Assembly (NCBI GenBank): GCA_035415815.1 | Contig: DAOOGR010000003.1 | Location: 1-61,797 of the forward strand | DNA from: Rectinema sp003452735 | GTDB taxonomy: Bacteria; Spirochaetota; Spirochaetia; Treponematales; Rectinemataceae | Reading direction: 5' to 3' | Length of the DNA stretch: 61,797 nucleotides | In this document: piece by piece, positions 17,619 to 26,817 of the stretch | Layout: the number at the start of each line of letters is the position of its first letter | Position numbering within the stretch: position 1 is the stretch's first letter | Translations under genes and position numbers: made by a program | The notes under the pieces: generated by a model | The model's input: only the letters and a program-made list of their open reading frames with translations | The model's database searches: none | Told to the model about the DNA's origin: nothing

Positions 17619-18464
17619 AGATATCTCTCCAGAGACGAAAGTTCTTTTCTCGCCATTATTGCTCAGAATGAGGCTTCCATTTTCATCGATACCTTCACAG
17701 ATGCCTTCTGCTTCCTGTGCAAGCTGGGGGTGTCCAATAAGAAAGTGCATAGGAGTGCCTAGCCCCCAAAGTCTATACTCGTATTCCGAATGCCAATTAG
17801 GATCGTGGAGTGCTTGAAGGACATGCTCGGTTATGGAACAAGCGGCGCTGTCGAGATTGGAAAAGGCTTGCGGAATAAACCCTAATGCTTCCTCTAGGCT
17901 GAAAGGTGAGAGATCAGTTTGCAGACCATCGTAGCTCGATTTCAGAAGATTGAGGCCGATACCAATCAAGACATTATCTATGATCTGTTCGCAGAGGATT
18001 CCGCAAAGCTTTCCAAAGTGACAAGAATTAGAAGGAAGGAGGACGACAATATCATTAGGCCATTTCAAGAAAAAATATGGCTCTCGTTTGCGTTCAAATT
18101 GGTCATGATTGGCCGTAAGCCTTGAGGACACCCGAGTTTCTAAAGCTTGATTTTCCAAAATTGTCTCCAATGCCCGCACTACACCAAGCCCCGCACGGAG
18201 AGGTATTGCAACAATGCCCTTATAATTTTTTGGTAGAATTATAGTCATAAGAAGGCAGTGTTTTGGCGTGTCGGTCCATTTTCGGCCTTCGATCCGCCCG
18301 CGGCCTGCGGTCTGAGTATCAGCCCGCACTATTGTAATATCATTATCTAGCCCGTTTCGAATAATTCGGCGTGCTTCATCCATAGTCGAGTCAAGGCTCG
18401 CATAGGAGAGAATCTTGATTGAGGATGGCTTGGTCGAGAAGAATGAGCGCAAATTATTTTTCAT
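17601..18464 (-). CDS. birA: Biotin--protein ligase
   Basis: Biotin-[acetyl-CoA-carboxylase] ligase, which makes biotinyl-AMP and attaches biotin to carboxylase carrier lysines. Motifs: SLDSTMDEAR near the N-terminus, QTAGRGRIEGRKW (biotinyl-AMP loop), KWPNDIVV, and GIGLNL. No N-terminal winged helix is present, so this is a monofunctional (group I) ligase and not a DNA-binding repressor. I take ATG 18464 (287 aa); a TTG at 18500 would add 12 residues. Neither start has a Shine-Dalgarno. An unusual insert around residues 115-130 (rich in polar residues) precedes KWPND. Confidence 0.9.
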   Translation of the reverse strand: MKNNLRSFFSTKPSSIKILSYASLDSTMDEARRIIRNGLDNDITIVRADTQTAGRGRIEGRKWTDTPKHCLLMTIILPKNYKGIVAIPLRAGLGVVRALETILENQALETRVSSRLTANHDQFERKREPYFFLKWPNDIVVLLPSNSCHFGKLCGILCEQIIDNVLIGIGLNLLKSSYDGLQTDLSPFSLEEALGFIPQAFSNLDSAACSITEHVLQALHDPNWHSEYEYRLWGLGTPMHFLIGHPQLAQEAEGICEGIDENGSLILSNNGEKRTFVSGEISLLRLV

Positions 18465-18565
18465 ATATTCAAGGCTATCGAAATTGCCATCTAGCGACAA
18501 GAGCCATTTAGATATCTAAGTATCGAACGGCAAAAATCTTTGTGTCTTTGAAATCTTAGGGGAGT

Positions 18566-18593
18566 TTGAAGGTTCATATCGCTGTGATATCAT
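18566..18593 (+). promoter_or_regulatory. Candidate promoter of the sugar-sensing operon
   Basis: TTGAAG (18566-18571) and TATCAT (18588-18593) are separated by 16 bases, giving a start near 18600 and a leader of about 33 nt before the ATG at 18633. The -10 overlaps a small GATATC palindrome. Moderate match only. Confidence 0.35.
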
Positions 18594-18632
18594 CGCTTTA
18601 GGATTATTCGCTGTTATCCAAAAAGGGATGAA

Positions 18633-19652
18633 ATGAAACATGATGCATGGCGTGTCTTGCCAATTGTAGTATTCGCCGTCGCTCTTTTAGGAGCACTTGC
18701 TTTCAACATCGCTCTAGTTAGCAGAAGCCGCAATGCCCTCGCATCAACTATTTTGCGTAATCCATCCACTATTCATAGCGCTCGTTTTCATATTATCGCT
18801 ATCCTTCCAGATACAGTTGATCCATTCTTTACACACTTGATTGAGGGCCTGTCCGAGGAAGCAGAAAAACAAGATGCTGCACTACAAATATTTTATTTTT
18901 CGCCTACTGGCGCCATCGATAGTGGCAGCATTTCTGGAGAAGTATTGCGCTGGTTCGAGATTGCATTGCGCAGCAAGACCGATGGTATAATCCTTTTTCA
19001 AACCGCTGGCCTCGATGTGAAGAAGCTTGCAGAAGCAGCCGAAAATGCGCAGATACCATTTGTCCCAATGGCAATGGATGTTTCCCAGCAATGGATAAAT
19101 GCAGGAGTAACGGGTGATTCTGCTAGTCAGGGGAGGGAGGCGAGCACCCTTGCTTTGAGTTTGCTAGGTGCCGCAGCCCGTATTGGTATTATTCTCTCTT
19201 CAGACACATCTTTAGGATATGCTTTCTATGAGGAACCATTCTACAGAGGAGTAGAAGAGACACTCAAAAGCAAGCAAGGAGCCGCAATTGTCGCTGCAGA
19301 GCGCGAAGAAGAGAGTATTCTCGGTGGAGAAGATGCTTGTGCGCGCATGCTAGCTGAACACCCAAATATTAATGCGATCCTCTGCATAGACGCTAAGGCT
19401 ACAATTGGCGCTGCTCAGGTTGTCATAGATCGTGGTATGGTGGGACAGATTGTCATCATAGGAGCTGATGAAAACTCAGAGGTCAATAGACTAATCGAAA
19501 AAGGCGTGGTCCAGGCAAGCATCGTTAGAGATGCCGTGGCTATGGGTAGAGCTGGCGTGGCTCTCGCGATTGGCCAGCGGATCGGCATTCGGGCTCCGGA
19601 GAGAATCTCAGTAGGATACAGAGTGATCCCTGCGAGAGGAGGAGGTTTATGA
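18633..19652 (+). CDS. Membrane-anchored sugar-binding sensor protein (XylFII-like)
   Basis: Periplasmic-binding-protein-like domain (LacI/RbsB fold, 339 aa) with one N-terminal membrane helix (residues 8-30) instead of a cleavable signal, so the binding domain stays tethered outside. Fold features include ILPDTVDPFFTHLIEGL near residue 56, DGIILFQTAG near 112, and IGADENSEVNRLIEKGVVQASI near 275. Its ATGA overlap with the histidine kinase gene implies a sensing role, as for XylFII, which delivers the sugar signal to LytS in clostridia. Ligand unknown; a pentose or hexose is likely from the downstream importer. Confidence 0.85.
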   Translation: MKHDAWRVLPIVVFAVALLGALAFNIALVSRSRNALASTILRNPSTIHSARFHIIAILPDTVDPFFTHLIEGLSEEAEKQDAALQIFYFSPTGAIDSGSISGEVLRWFEIALRSKTDGIILFQTAGLDVKKLAEAAENAQIPFVPMAMDVSQQWINAGVTGDSASQGREASTLALSLLGAAARIGIILSSDTSLGYAFYEEPFYRGVEETLKSKQGAAIVAAEREEESILGGEDACARMLAEHPNINAILCIDAKATIGAAQVVIDRGMVGQIVIIGADENSEVNRLIEKGVVQASIVRDAVAMGRAGVALAIGQRIGIRAPERISVGYRVIPARGGGL

Positions 19653-21163
19653 TCGACTTTGCATTGATCTCTCGACCTCTAAAAGCCAGACGGCACAAGG
19701 AGAAAGGCCTTCGTGATCGCATAATCGCTAATTCCGCAGTAATACTTCTTGTTTTAGTCATAGCGACATCCTACACAGCATCCACTTCTTTTAATTTGGC
19801 GCGCAGTGTAGAGCTTCTATTCCATAATTCCGTATCGATGGAAGAACTCAGAACAGTCCTGAGAGAAACACAGGATAATCTTACAGGCTACCTAAGTGCT
19901 AAGAATTCGGAATCGCTAAGAGAATTCATACTCAATTCAACTCTCCTTTCCAATATGGCACATAAACTCAATAAAGAAAACAAAAATGACGATGTCTTTT
20001 TGCTCGAAAAGGATCTGGCTTGCCTTGTAGAGAGCTATCTTGCGAGTGCAGAGGGGGCTGTCCAAGCTAAACGTGGCCGCGATGTCACAAAGTATGTAAG
20101 CCTCTATGAGGAAGCAAGGCGTGGAGCTTCTTACATAGAATTTTTGAGTACGAGAATGGATACTATCTATTTGGGCCAGTCATTAACTGGATTTTCTTCG
20201 TATCGAGCGAATATCAGTCTTGCAATCATGTCCAATGGAGTGCTATTGCTTGCAGCCTTTTTACTTTCGATAGCCCTAATTGGAAGGTATTCTTATACAA
20301 TTACTGAGCCACTGGCGCGGCTTTCCGTGGCTGCAGATGCAGTGGGCAGAGGAGAGTATGACCATCCTCTACCACCATATGAACGAGAGGATGAGATAAG
20401 AACGCTTCATGATGCATTTGTCAATATGAAGGATAGTGTCCAAAAGGCTTTTGTCGAATTGACGAGAAAGGCAGAGCTGGAGCATTCGCTGATGGAAGAG
20501 CGCATGCGCGTTCTTACATATCAGCACCGGCTAAAGGATGCGGAACTTCTGGCGCTTCAAACGCAGATCAATCCACACTTTCTATATAATACATTGGCGG
20601 CTGGTTGGCAGCTTGCCCTCTCTGAAGGCAATGAGAAAACCGCGGAATTCCTTGAAAAGCTTGCAGCATTCATACGTTACTCGTTGAAGCCTTCTACTAG
20701 GTTTGTTCTTGTCTCGGAAGAAATAGAATGCGTTCGCCAATATATTTGGCTTTTGAGGCTGAGATTTGGCGAGCGCTTTGAATTCTGCCTGGACATACAG
20801 GATGAGGCCCTAGGCTATGAAACGCCGGCGCTTGTGCTTCAACCCCTTGTAGAAAATGCAATTGTGCACGGCTTAAAGGATGTCGAAGAAGGAGGCAAAG
20901 TAATAATATCAGCCAAACTGGAAGGAGAAACAATCCGTTTCTCGGTTAGTGATTCAGGTTGTGGAATGAGCAGTGAATACATCACACTTGCTCTTGCGGC
21001 AGCCAGACCAGATGATACAAGACCTCAAAATGGTATTGGCTTACACAATGTAGTTAGGAGAGTTGCTCTCGCTACAGGAGGTCTGGGCAGGGTTGAAATC
21101 GAGAGCAAACTTGGCCATGGTACTTGTGTTACGATCCTCTTGCCGACAGGAAAAACATCATGA
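19649..21163 (+). CDS. LytS/YesM-type sensor histidine kinase
   Basis: 504-aa membrane kinase. TM1 (about 27-47), an extracytoplasmic helical region of about 160 residues, TM2 (about 190-212), a HAMP domain (about 213-270), then the His_kinase domain with the phospho-acceptor in QINPHFLYNTL (His310), and a HATPase domain (N box PLVENAIVHGLKD near 407, G1 DSGCGM near 441, G2 NGIGLHNV near 464). It should phosphorylate the YesN-type regulator encoded next, and respond to the tethered binding protein encoded just before. Start and end both overlap neighbours by ATGA. Confidence 0.93.
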   Translation: MIDFALISRPLKARRHKEKGLRDRIIANSAVILLVLVIATSYTASTSFNLARSVELLFHNSVSMEELRTVLRETQDNLTGYLSAKNSESLREFILNSTLLSNMAHKLNKENKNDDVFLLEKDLACLVESYLASAEGAVQAKRGRDVTKYVSLYEEARRGASYIEFLSTRMDTIYLGQSLTGFSSYRANISLAIMSNGVLLLAAFLLSIALIGRYSYTITEPLARLSVAADAVGRGEYDHPLPPYEREDEIRTLHDAFVNMKDSVQKAFVELTRKAELEHSLMEERMRVLTYQHRLKDAELLALQTQINPHFLYNTLAAGWQLALSEGNEKTAEFLEKLAAFIRYSLKPSTRFVLVSEEIECVRQYIWLLRLRFGERFEFCLDIQDEALGYETPALVLQPLVENAIVHGLKDVEEGGKVIISAKLEGETIRFSVSDSGCGMSSEYITLALAAARPDDTRPQNGIGLHNVVRRVALATGGLGRVEIESKLGHGTCVTILLPTGKTS

Positions 21164-22800
21164 AGAGAGTGCTCATAGCCGACGACGAGATTCCGATAGT
21201 AAATGGACTTCAGCTTCTTTTCAAGCGCTATTTCCAGAGTGGCTATCTAGTTGTTGGAACCGCTCAGTCTGGCCGCGAGGTTATCGAGAAAAGCAAAACT
21301 CTTGCACCAGACATTGTACTTATGGATGTTCAAATGCCTGGCATCAATGGACTAGATGCAATACGAGAACTCTCCCAGCAGGGCGGAACCAAGGCATTTA
21401 TCCTCGTGACTGCATACGAGCGATTCGATATTGCTCGTGAAGCTCTTTCTATGGGTGTCTGCGATTATCTTCTAAAGCCAGTTTCCAAGGAAAGGCTCGA
21501 GATAGCTTTGCAAGCAGCATCTTCTTATCTCGATCGTCTTCATATACTCGAAGAAAAAGAACTCGAATTCAAAGAGCACCAACAAAAGCTGCTACCCTTT
21601 GTCAAAACCGCTTTCTTTGTATATCTACGCCAGCAGCGTGGAGCTAAAGACAGAGAGCCAAGAGAGACTAAACGCACAAAAGCATTGAGAGACGAGCTCA
21701 ATCTGTACAAGGAAGTGCTACACATTTCAGGAGAAGCTGGTGTTATGGGTATTGCGAGTTTTTCGCCAGCAGACGGCTTGGCAAACTCGCTCTATGAGTA
21801 TTTTTGTTCTGCTTTGCAATATAAAACCATAGCTCTAGCAGGACCACTAGAAGACAATCGTTATTGTGCATGGTTCTTGCCGTTGAAATCCAAAATGGAT
21901 CAAGGTACTGCCGCCGAAGCTGAGGTCACAGCCTTCCTTGAATTGCTCAGTTCATCCTTTTCATCACAGCTTGCAACAGGGGAATTGAGGTTTGCTTGTG
22001 GTCAGCCAGAATTGCTTGAGAATATTGGTTGTTCTTGGGATAACGCCGTGCGTAGCTTTGGGCTTAGTTCCGAATACATAATTAGTTCCAGACATCGCTT
22101 CGAAGAAGACATAATAGAGGATCGAGAAGAACCAGCTTCGGCATTCGATGCCCAGTTCTATGATGCTATTATGGAAGGTCAATATGCCATGGCCGGACAG
22201 CTCCTTGAAAAGCTAATTCTAACCGTGGAAGAAGCAGAGGCTAAACCGCGCGATCTATATTTTAGGATAATTGCAGCGCTTTCGTTCTGGGCTTCTAAGC
22301 TTGCAGGAGGAGGAGTGCTCTCCGATAATGTCTATAGAGATTTTATGGATTTTAGCGATATCGAAAAATTATGGGAGGAGCGCTTTTGGCAGCTATTCGC
22401 ATCAGCAGTAAGAAGCAGATTCCAGAGTCTGCAGAAGCACGCAGCTGAGATAGGGACTCATTCGCCCTTTGTGGTCAAGGCTTTGCAATATATAGAGAAC
22501 AATTATCAGGAACCGATAACGCTCGAAAGTGCTGCCGCAGCAATAGGTATTTCTGCAGGACATCTTACACGGCTTATGTCAGACGAACTAAAGAGAGGCT
22601 TCGCACGGACCTTGATAGGGTACAGAATTCAGAAAGCCAAAGAGTTGCTTAAGATGCCAAACATTTCAATCCGGGAAGTGAGCCAACGCTGCGGATATTC
22701 CGACGCTAATTATTTTGCGCGTCTGTTTCGTCGCCTTACCGGACTTACGCCGCGCGAATATGCCGCGCGTATGGCAAAGGGAGAAAATAGCGATGCCTAA
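21160..22800 (+). CDS. YesN-type response regulator with AraC DNA-binding domain
   Basis: 546-aa response regulator. The receiver domain (1-120) has the acidic pair in IADDE, phospho-acceptor Asp56 in LMDVQMPG, and the lysine in LLKPVSKE near 106. A long middle region (about 130-440) has no recognisable domain, as in other YesN proteins. Two AraC helix-turn-helix units close the protein (about 450-545), with the signature RCGYSDANYFARLFRRLTGLTPREY. I chose ATG 21160, which overlaps the kinase stop (ATGA); the frame is open upstream, but that would duplicate kinase sequence. It probably activates the importer genes downstream. Confidence 0.94.
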   Translation: MKRVLIADDEIPIVNGLQLLFKRYFQSGYLVVGTAQSGREVIEKSKTLAPDIVLMDVQMPGINGLDAIRELSQQGGTKAFILVTAYERFDIAREALSMGVCDYLLKPVSKERLEIALQAASSYLDRLHILEEKELEFKEHQQKLLPFVKTAFFVYLRQQRGAKDREPRETKRTKALRDELNLYKEVLHISGEAGVMGIASFSPADGLANSLYEYFCSALQYKTIALAGPLEDNRYCAWFLPLKSKMDQGTAAEAEVTAFLELLSSSFSSQLATGELRFACGQPELLENIGCSWDNAVRSFGLSSEYIISSRHRFEEDIIEDREEPASAFDAQFYDAIMEGQYAMAGQLLEKLILTVEEAEAKPRDLYFRIIAALSFWASKLAGGGVLSDNVYRDFMDFSDIEKLWEERFWQLFASAVRSRFQSLQKHAAEIGTHSPFVVKALQYIENNYQEPITLESAAAAIGISAGHLTRLMSDELKRGFARTLIGYRIQKAKELLKMPNISIREVSQRCGYSDANYFARLFRRLTGLTPREYAARMAKGENSDA

Positions 22801-23848
22801 AACAATGTATAAGGCCCATAGTCATGTTTTTTTTATGATGACTATTATCTTAGCAACTATAACTCTCAGTTATTTTTCATGCAGTAAATCGGAAAAGACA
22901 GTCGAAACCAAGTCGCCTTTGATTGGATTTTCGCTGGATTCTCTGGTAGTAGAAAGATGGAGACGAGATGTAGATAGCTTTACTAAGACAGCACACGATC
23001 TCGGGGCAGAGGTCGTGCTACGAGTGGCGAACCAGAACGCTGAGACTCAAATAGCGCAAGTTCGAGAGCTCTTAGGTCAAGGCATAGATGTTCTGGTTAT
23101 AATTCCAAATGATGCGGAAAGGCTTTCGGAAGTATGCCGTGAAGCAAAAAGAAAAGGCATAAAAGTGTTGAGTTACGATCGACTTGTCCACAGGGCCAAT
23201 GCCGATCTGTATATTTCTTTCGACAACGAAAAAGTGGGAAGTCTGCAAGCTCAAGCGCTTGTAGAAGCTGTTCCACAGGGGAATTATGTAATCATTAATG
23301 GAGCTACCACAGATAACAATGCTTTCATGATCAATAAAGGTTTTCATTCGGTGCTCGATCCATTCATTGAATCTGGCAAGATTCATCTTCTTGAAGAGAT
23401 TTGGCCAAGCGATTGGATGAGCGACGAGGTAAGAACACGATTTGAAGCCCTAGCAAAACCAGGTCAGAAGATCGATGCAGTGCTTTGCGGTAATGACATG
23501 CTCGCAGAGACAGTAATATCAGTTCTCTCGGAGAATAGAATGGTTGGAAAGACGAAGGTTACTGGGCAAGATGCCGAACTTTCGGCCTGTCAACGCATTG
23601 CCGAAGGAAGCCAATTTGCAACTGTCTATAAGCCTATTGATAGCTTAGCGCTCAAGGCAGCGGGTTTTGCGGTGATGATGGCTAATGGCGAAAAAATACG
23701 ATATGAGAATAAGATAGAAGATGGTAGCTACAAGGTTCCATACATTGCACTCGAGCCAGTTCTCGTGACAGCAAAGACTTTGGAGTCAACAGTAATAGAG
23801 GATGGTTTTCATAGCCGCGACGATGTATATCGCAATGTAAAACACTGA
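22793..23848 (+). CDS. Sugar-binding lipoprotein (xylose/ribose type)
   Basis: 351-aa solute-binding protein of the CUT2 (XylF/RbsB) family. A basic N-terminus, a hydrophobic segment and a lipobox ending at Cys (SYFSC, near residue 28) indicate a lipoprotein. Family stretches: ELLGQGIDVLVIIPNDAE, VLSYDRLVHRANADLYISFDNEKVG, and KTKVTGQDAELSACQRIAEG. The ATG at 22793 overlaps the yesN stop by 8 nt behind GGGAG; the frame opens further upstream but inside yesN. Its coupling to the regulator rather than to the importer suggests a second sensor or co-receptor, though a high-affinity importer role is also possible. Confidence 0.87.
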   Translation: MPKTMYKAHSHVFFMMTIILATITLSYFSCSKSEKTVETKSPLIGFSLDSLVVERWRRDVDSFTKTAHDLGAEVVLRVANQNAETQIAQVRELLGQGIDVLVIIPNDAERLSEVCREAKRKGIKVLSYDRLVHRANADLYISFDNEKVGSLQAQALVEAVPQGNYVIINGATTDNNAFMINKGFHSVLDPFIESGKIHLLEEIWPSDWMSDEVRTRFEALAKPGQKIDAVLCGNDMLAETVISVLSENRMVGKTKVTGQDAELSACQRIAEGSQFATVYKPIDSLALKAAGFAVMMANGEKIRYENKIEDGSYKVPYIALEPVLVTAKTLESTVIEDGFHSRDDVYRNVKH

Positions 23849-24013
23849 ATAAGTAAGCCTGTCTTATCCCAAGATTTTCATTCTGGACATTTTTGAAGCT
23901 GTTTTGTCTTAAAAGTCCTAATACTACATTGAGCAAGCTATATATGCGCAAATACATTAGATTTGTCACAAAATTCCTAATGCGTGATTAAAAAATCTAG
24001 CGGAAAATGATAG

Positions 24014-24046
24014 TTGGCGCTTACCTAATTTTACCAAAAGCGCCAA
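24014..24046 (+). promoter_or_regulatory. Inverted repeat upstream of the monosaccharide importer
   Basis: TTGGCGCTT (24014-24022) is perfectly complementary to AAGCGCCAA (24038-24046), with a 15-nt A/T-rich centre; TAG and CTA continue the pairing across a one-base bulge. It lies about 50 nt upstream of the chvE-like start in a 247-nt spacer. It could be a binding site for a regulator such as the linked YesN-type protein, or a leader hairpin. No T-run follows. The rest of the spacer is A/T-rich without a confident promoter. Confidence 0.5.
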
Positions 24047-24095
24047 ACTAGTCGCTTTGCGATTAGAGCCTATAGTTTTCTAAGGAGGATATTTG

Positions 24096-25178
24096 ATGAA
24101 ACGAACATTACTCATTGCAATGTTGTTTACAGTAGTTGCAGGATTTGTATTTGCTGAGACACAAGTGGGCATCGTGCTCCCCACTAAGGATGAGCCTCGC
24201 TGGATTCAAGACCAGACTCAATTTCTAGATGCTCTAAAGACTGCTGGATTCAGCGCAAAGGTTCTTTTTAGCCAGGGAGATTCTGCAAAGGAAAAAGCCA
24301 ATGTCGAAGCCCTAGTAAGCGAAGGCATTAAAGTTCTCATTATTTGTCCCCATGATGGAACCGCCGCTGCGTCCGCAGCCGATCTTGCCCATAGCGCAGG
24401 TGTCAAGGTTATATCTTATGACCGACTGATTCGCGACACAACTAGCGTCGATTACTATGTAACCTTCGACAGCTTTGAGGTTGGAAAAGCTTGGGGCGAT
24501 TATCTCAACTCCAAGGTTCCCGCTGGCACAAAAGGCAACAACCTATATCTGTATGCAGGAGCAGCAAGTGACAATAACTCTTTCATATTCTTTGAAGGAG
24601 CGTGGAGCGCCCTTCAGCCCAAAATAGCTGATGGCACATATATTGTACGGAATTCGGACAAAGCCGTAGCTCTTGCAAAGAAAGCCAAGCTCACTCGCGA
24701 TGAAGAAGCTCAGATCATTGGCCAAGTCACGACCAACTGGAACTTCAGCGATGCCAAGAACAAGGCCGAAGCCAACTTAACAGCAGCTCCTAAGGAAGCC
24801 AAAGGGACCGTGTATATCTGCGCTCCCAACGATGGCACCGCTCGTGCAATTGCCGATGCTTTTGCTGCCGATAAAGATGTCAAGACCTATTACATAACTG
24901 GCCAGGATGCTGAGATAGCTTCCATTCAGTACATCATCGATGGCAAGCAATCCATGACTGTCCTCAAGGATGTGCGTACGCTCGTAAAGGATGCAATAAA
25001 CGCAGCTACCGCCTACATGAAAGGACAGACACCTCCCGTTACGTCCTATTACAACAATGGCAAGAAAGATGTACCTGCTAAGCCAACAGCCATTGTCACT
25101 GTCACCAAAGAGAACGTAAAGAAAGAGATCATAGATTCCGGCTATTGGCCTGCTGACAAGTTCACCGGCCTCAAGTGA
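24096..25178 (+). CDS. ChvE-type monosaccharide-binding protein
   Basis: 360-aa periplasmic binding protein. Signal peptide at residues 1-20 (MKRTLLIAMLF, cut after FVFA). CUT2 features: IGIV-type first strand, SEGIKVLIICPHDGTAAASAA near 85, VKVISYDRLI near 108, VDYYVTFDSFEVGK near 122, and ITGQDAEIASIQYI near 268. The combination with the two genes that follow matches the ChvE-GguA-GguB (multiple monosaccharide) importer. TAAGGAGGA lies six bases upstream of ATG 24096; a TTG one codon earlier is less likely. A hairpin follows the gene, consistent with higher expression of the binding protein than of the ATPase. Confidence 0.9.
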   Translation: MKRTLLIAMLFTVVAGFVFAETQVGIVLPTKDEPRWIQDQTQFLDALKTAGFSAKVLFSQGDSAKEKANVEALVSEGIKVLIICPHDGTAAASAADLAHSAGVKVISYDRLIRDTTSVDYYVTFDSFEVGKAWGDYLNSKVPAGTKGNNLYLYAGAASDNNSFIFFEGAWSALQPKIADGTYIVRNSDKAVALAKKAKLTRDEEAQIIGQVTTNWNFSDAKNKAEANLTAAPKEAKGTVYICAPNDGTARAIADAFAADKDVKTYYITGQDAEIASIQYIIDGKQSMTVLKDVRTLVKDAINAATAYMKGQTPPVTSYYNNGKKDVPAKPTAIVTVTKENVKKEIIDSGYWPADKFTGLK

Positions 25179-25221
25179 TCATTGGGGTGTGTAAACATGC
25201 CCATTTGAGTACGATCAGAGA

Positions 25222-25246
25222 AGAGCCGCTCATTACGGGCGGCTCT
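25222..25246 (+). terminator. Hairpin between binding-protein and ATPase genes
   Basis: AGAGCCGC (25222-25229) pairs with GCGGCTCT (25239-25246) around a 9-nt loop, followed by CTCTTG. The short U-content makes it a partial terminator or mRNA-stabilising hairpin, which would set a high binding protein to ATPase ratio. Confidence 0.55.
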
Positions 25247-25282
25247 CTCTTGTAATAAGATCAATCCAGGCGGGTACAAATT

Positions 25283-26806
25283 ATGAATGACAATATTCTT
25301 GAAATGCGGCATATCACAAAGAGCTTCCCAGGTGTTCGAGCATTGAATGATGTCAACTTTGCAGTGCGCCGCGGAGAGATCCATTGTTTGGTAGGGGAAA
25401 ATGGGGCTGGAAAATCGACACTTATGAAGGTTTTGAGCGGCGTATATCCGCACAATGAATTCGAAGGTGAGATTATCCTCAATGGAAAGAAAGTAGCGTT
25501 CGATGGTATTCACGATAGCGAGGAAGCGGGCGTAGGCATTATCTATCAGGAGCTAGCTCTAGTGCCCGAGATGACTGTCTATGAGAACATCATGTTGGGG
25601 CATGAAATCCGACGTGGTATAACCGTCGATGTACATGAGATGATAAAAAAAGCAGAAGAGCTTCTTAAGAGGGTCAGACTTTCTATCAATCCGACGGCCA
25701 AGATCAAAGACCTAGGTATTGGCAAGAAACAGCTTGTCGAGATTGCAAAAGCTCTGAGTCGAAATGTATCGCTTCTCATACTCGACGAACCAACCGCGAC
25801 ATTAAATGAGGATGACTGCGAAAACCTGCTAGATATAATAAGAATGCTTAAAATGCAAGGTGTAACTTCCATCATGATATCCCATAAACTAAGAGAGGTG
25901 CTCTCCATTGCCGAAACGATAACGGTGCTCCGTGATGGTCAGACTATATGCACCCTTGATCGCCGCAACGATGAGGTCAATGAGCAAGTTCTCATAAAGC
26001 ATATGGTTGGACGTTCAATAGAGAACATCTATCCGCCCCGCATATCCAAACCTGAAGAAACAATTTCTCTCGAAGTAAAGAATTGGAATGCTTTCGATCC
26101 AAAACTTGGAAGAAAAGTTCTGAATAATGTCAATTTCTATGTTCGCAAAGGGGAAGTTGTGGGACTCTCCGGTCTTGTAGGTTCGGGAAGAACCGAATTA
26201 GCGAGGAGCCTCTTTGGAAATCCGGACAAATATGAGATTTCTGGCGACCTCATTCTAAAGGGAAAGAAGCAGCGCTTCTCTCATCCCAGCCAAGCAATAA
26301 AGGCAGGACTAGCCTATGCAACAGAAGACCGAAAAGCCAATGGCCTTATTCTTATTAAGTCAATCCAGGAAAATATCTCTCTTGCTAATCTGCAAGGGGT
26401 ATCAAAAAACGGCCTTATAAACGAAGAACTCGATAAACAGACCGCTCTCGGCTTTGTGGATTCCCTATCGATAAAAACGCCGGGAATTCACCAGCTTGTG
26501 ATGAACCTCTCTGGCGGAAATCAGCAGAAAGTCTCAGTTGCGAAATGGCTATTTGTTGAACCCGATGTGCTTATATTCGATGAACCAACTAGAGGTATCG
26601 ATGTTGGCGCAAAATATGAAATCTATAACATTATAAATGATTTGGTAGCAAAAGGCATGAGTATTTTAATGATATCGTCCGAATTACCTGAAATACTGGG
26701 CATGAGCGATCGTATCTATGTCGTAGCGAATGGGACGATTACTGGCGAGCTCGATGCAAAATCGGCAACGCAAGAAGCGATCATGCGCCTTGCGACACAG
26801 TACTGA
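25283..26806 (+). CDS. gguA: Monosaccharide ABC importer ATP-binding protein (GguA/MmsA-like)
   Basis: 507-aa CUT2 ATPase with two fused ABC domains. First domain: Walker A GENGAGKST near residue 38, Walker B LLILDEPTA near 167. Second domain: a degenerate Walker A (GLVGSGRTEL, near 299), signature LSGGNQQK near 411, and Walker B LIFDEPTRGIDVGA near 432. The second Walker A lacks the lysine, as is normal in CUT2 ATPases. It drives import with the ChvE-type binding protein and the permease that follows 11 nt later. The family assignment is firm; GguA is inferred from the gene set. Confidence 0.93.
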   Translation: MNDNILEMRHITKSFPGVRALNDVNFAVRRGEIHCLVGENGAGKSTLMKVLSGVYPHNEFEGEIILNGKKVAFDGIHDSEEAGVGIIYQELALVPEMTVYENIMLGHEIRRGITVDVHEMIKKAEELLKRVRLSINPTAKIKDLGIGKKQLVEIAKALSRNVSLLILDEPTATLNEDDCENLLDIIRMLKMQGVTSIMISHKLREVLSIAETITVLRDGQTICTLDRRNDEVNEQVLIKHMVGRSIENIYPPRISKPEETISLEVKNWNAFDPKLGRKVLNNVNFYVRKGEVVGLSGLVGSGRTELARSLFGNPDKYEISGDLILKGKKQRFSHPSQAIKAGLAYATEDRKANGLILIKSIQENISLANLQGVSKNGLINEELDKQTALGFVDSLSIKTPGIHQLVMNLSGGNQQKVSVAKWLFVEPDVLIFDEPTRGIDVGAKYEIYNIINDLVAKGMSILMISSELPEILGMSDRIYVVANGTITGELDAKSATQEAIMRLATQY

Positions 26807-26817
26807 GGAGGAAGCAG

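Noticed and set aside
18464..18500. TTG start for birA adding 12 residues
   Set aside because: No Shine-Dalgarno and the added residues precede the family's conserved start; kept only as an alternative.
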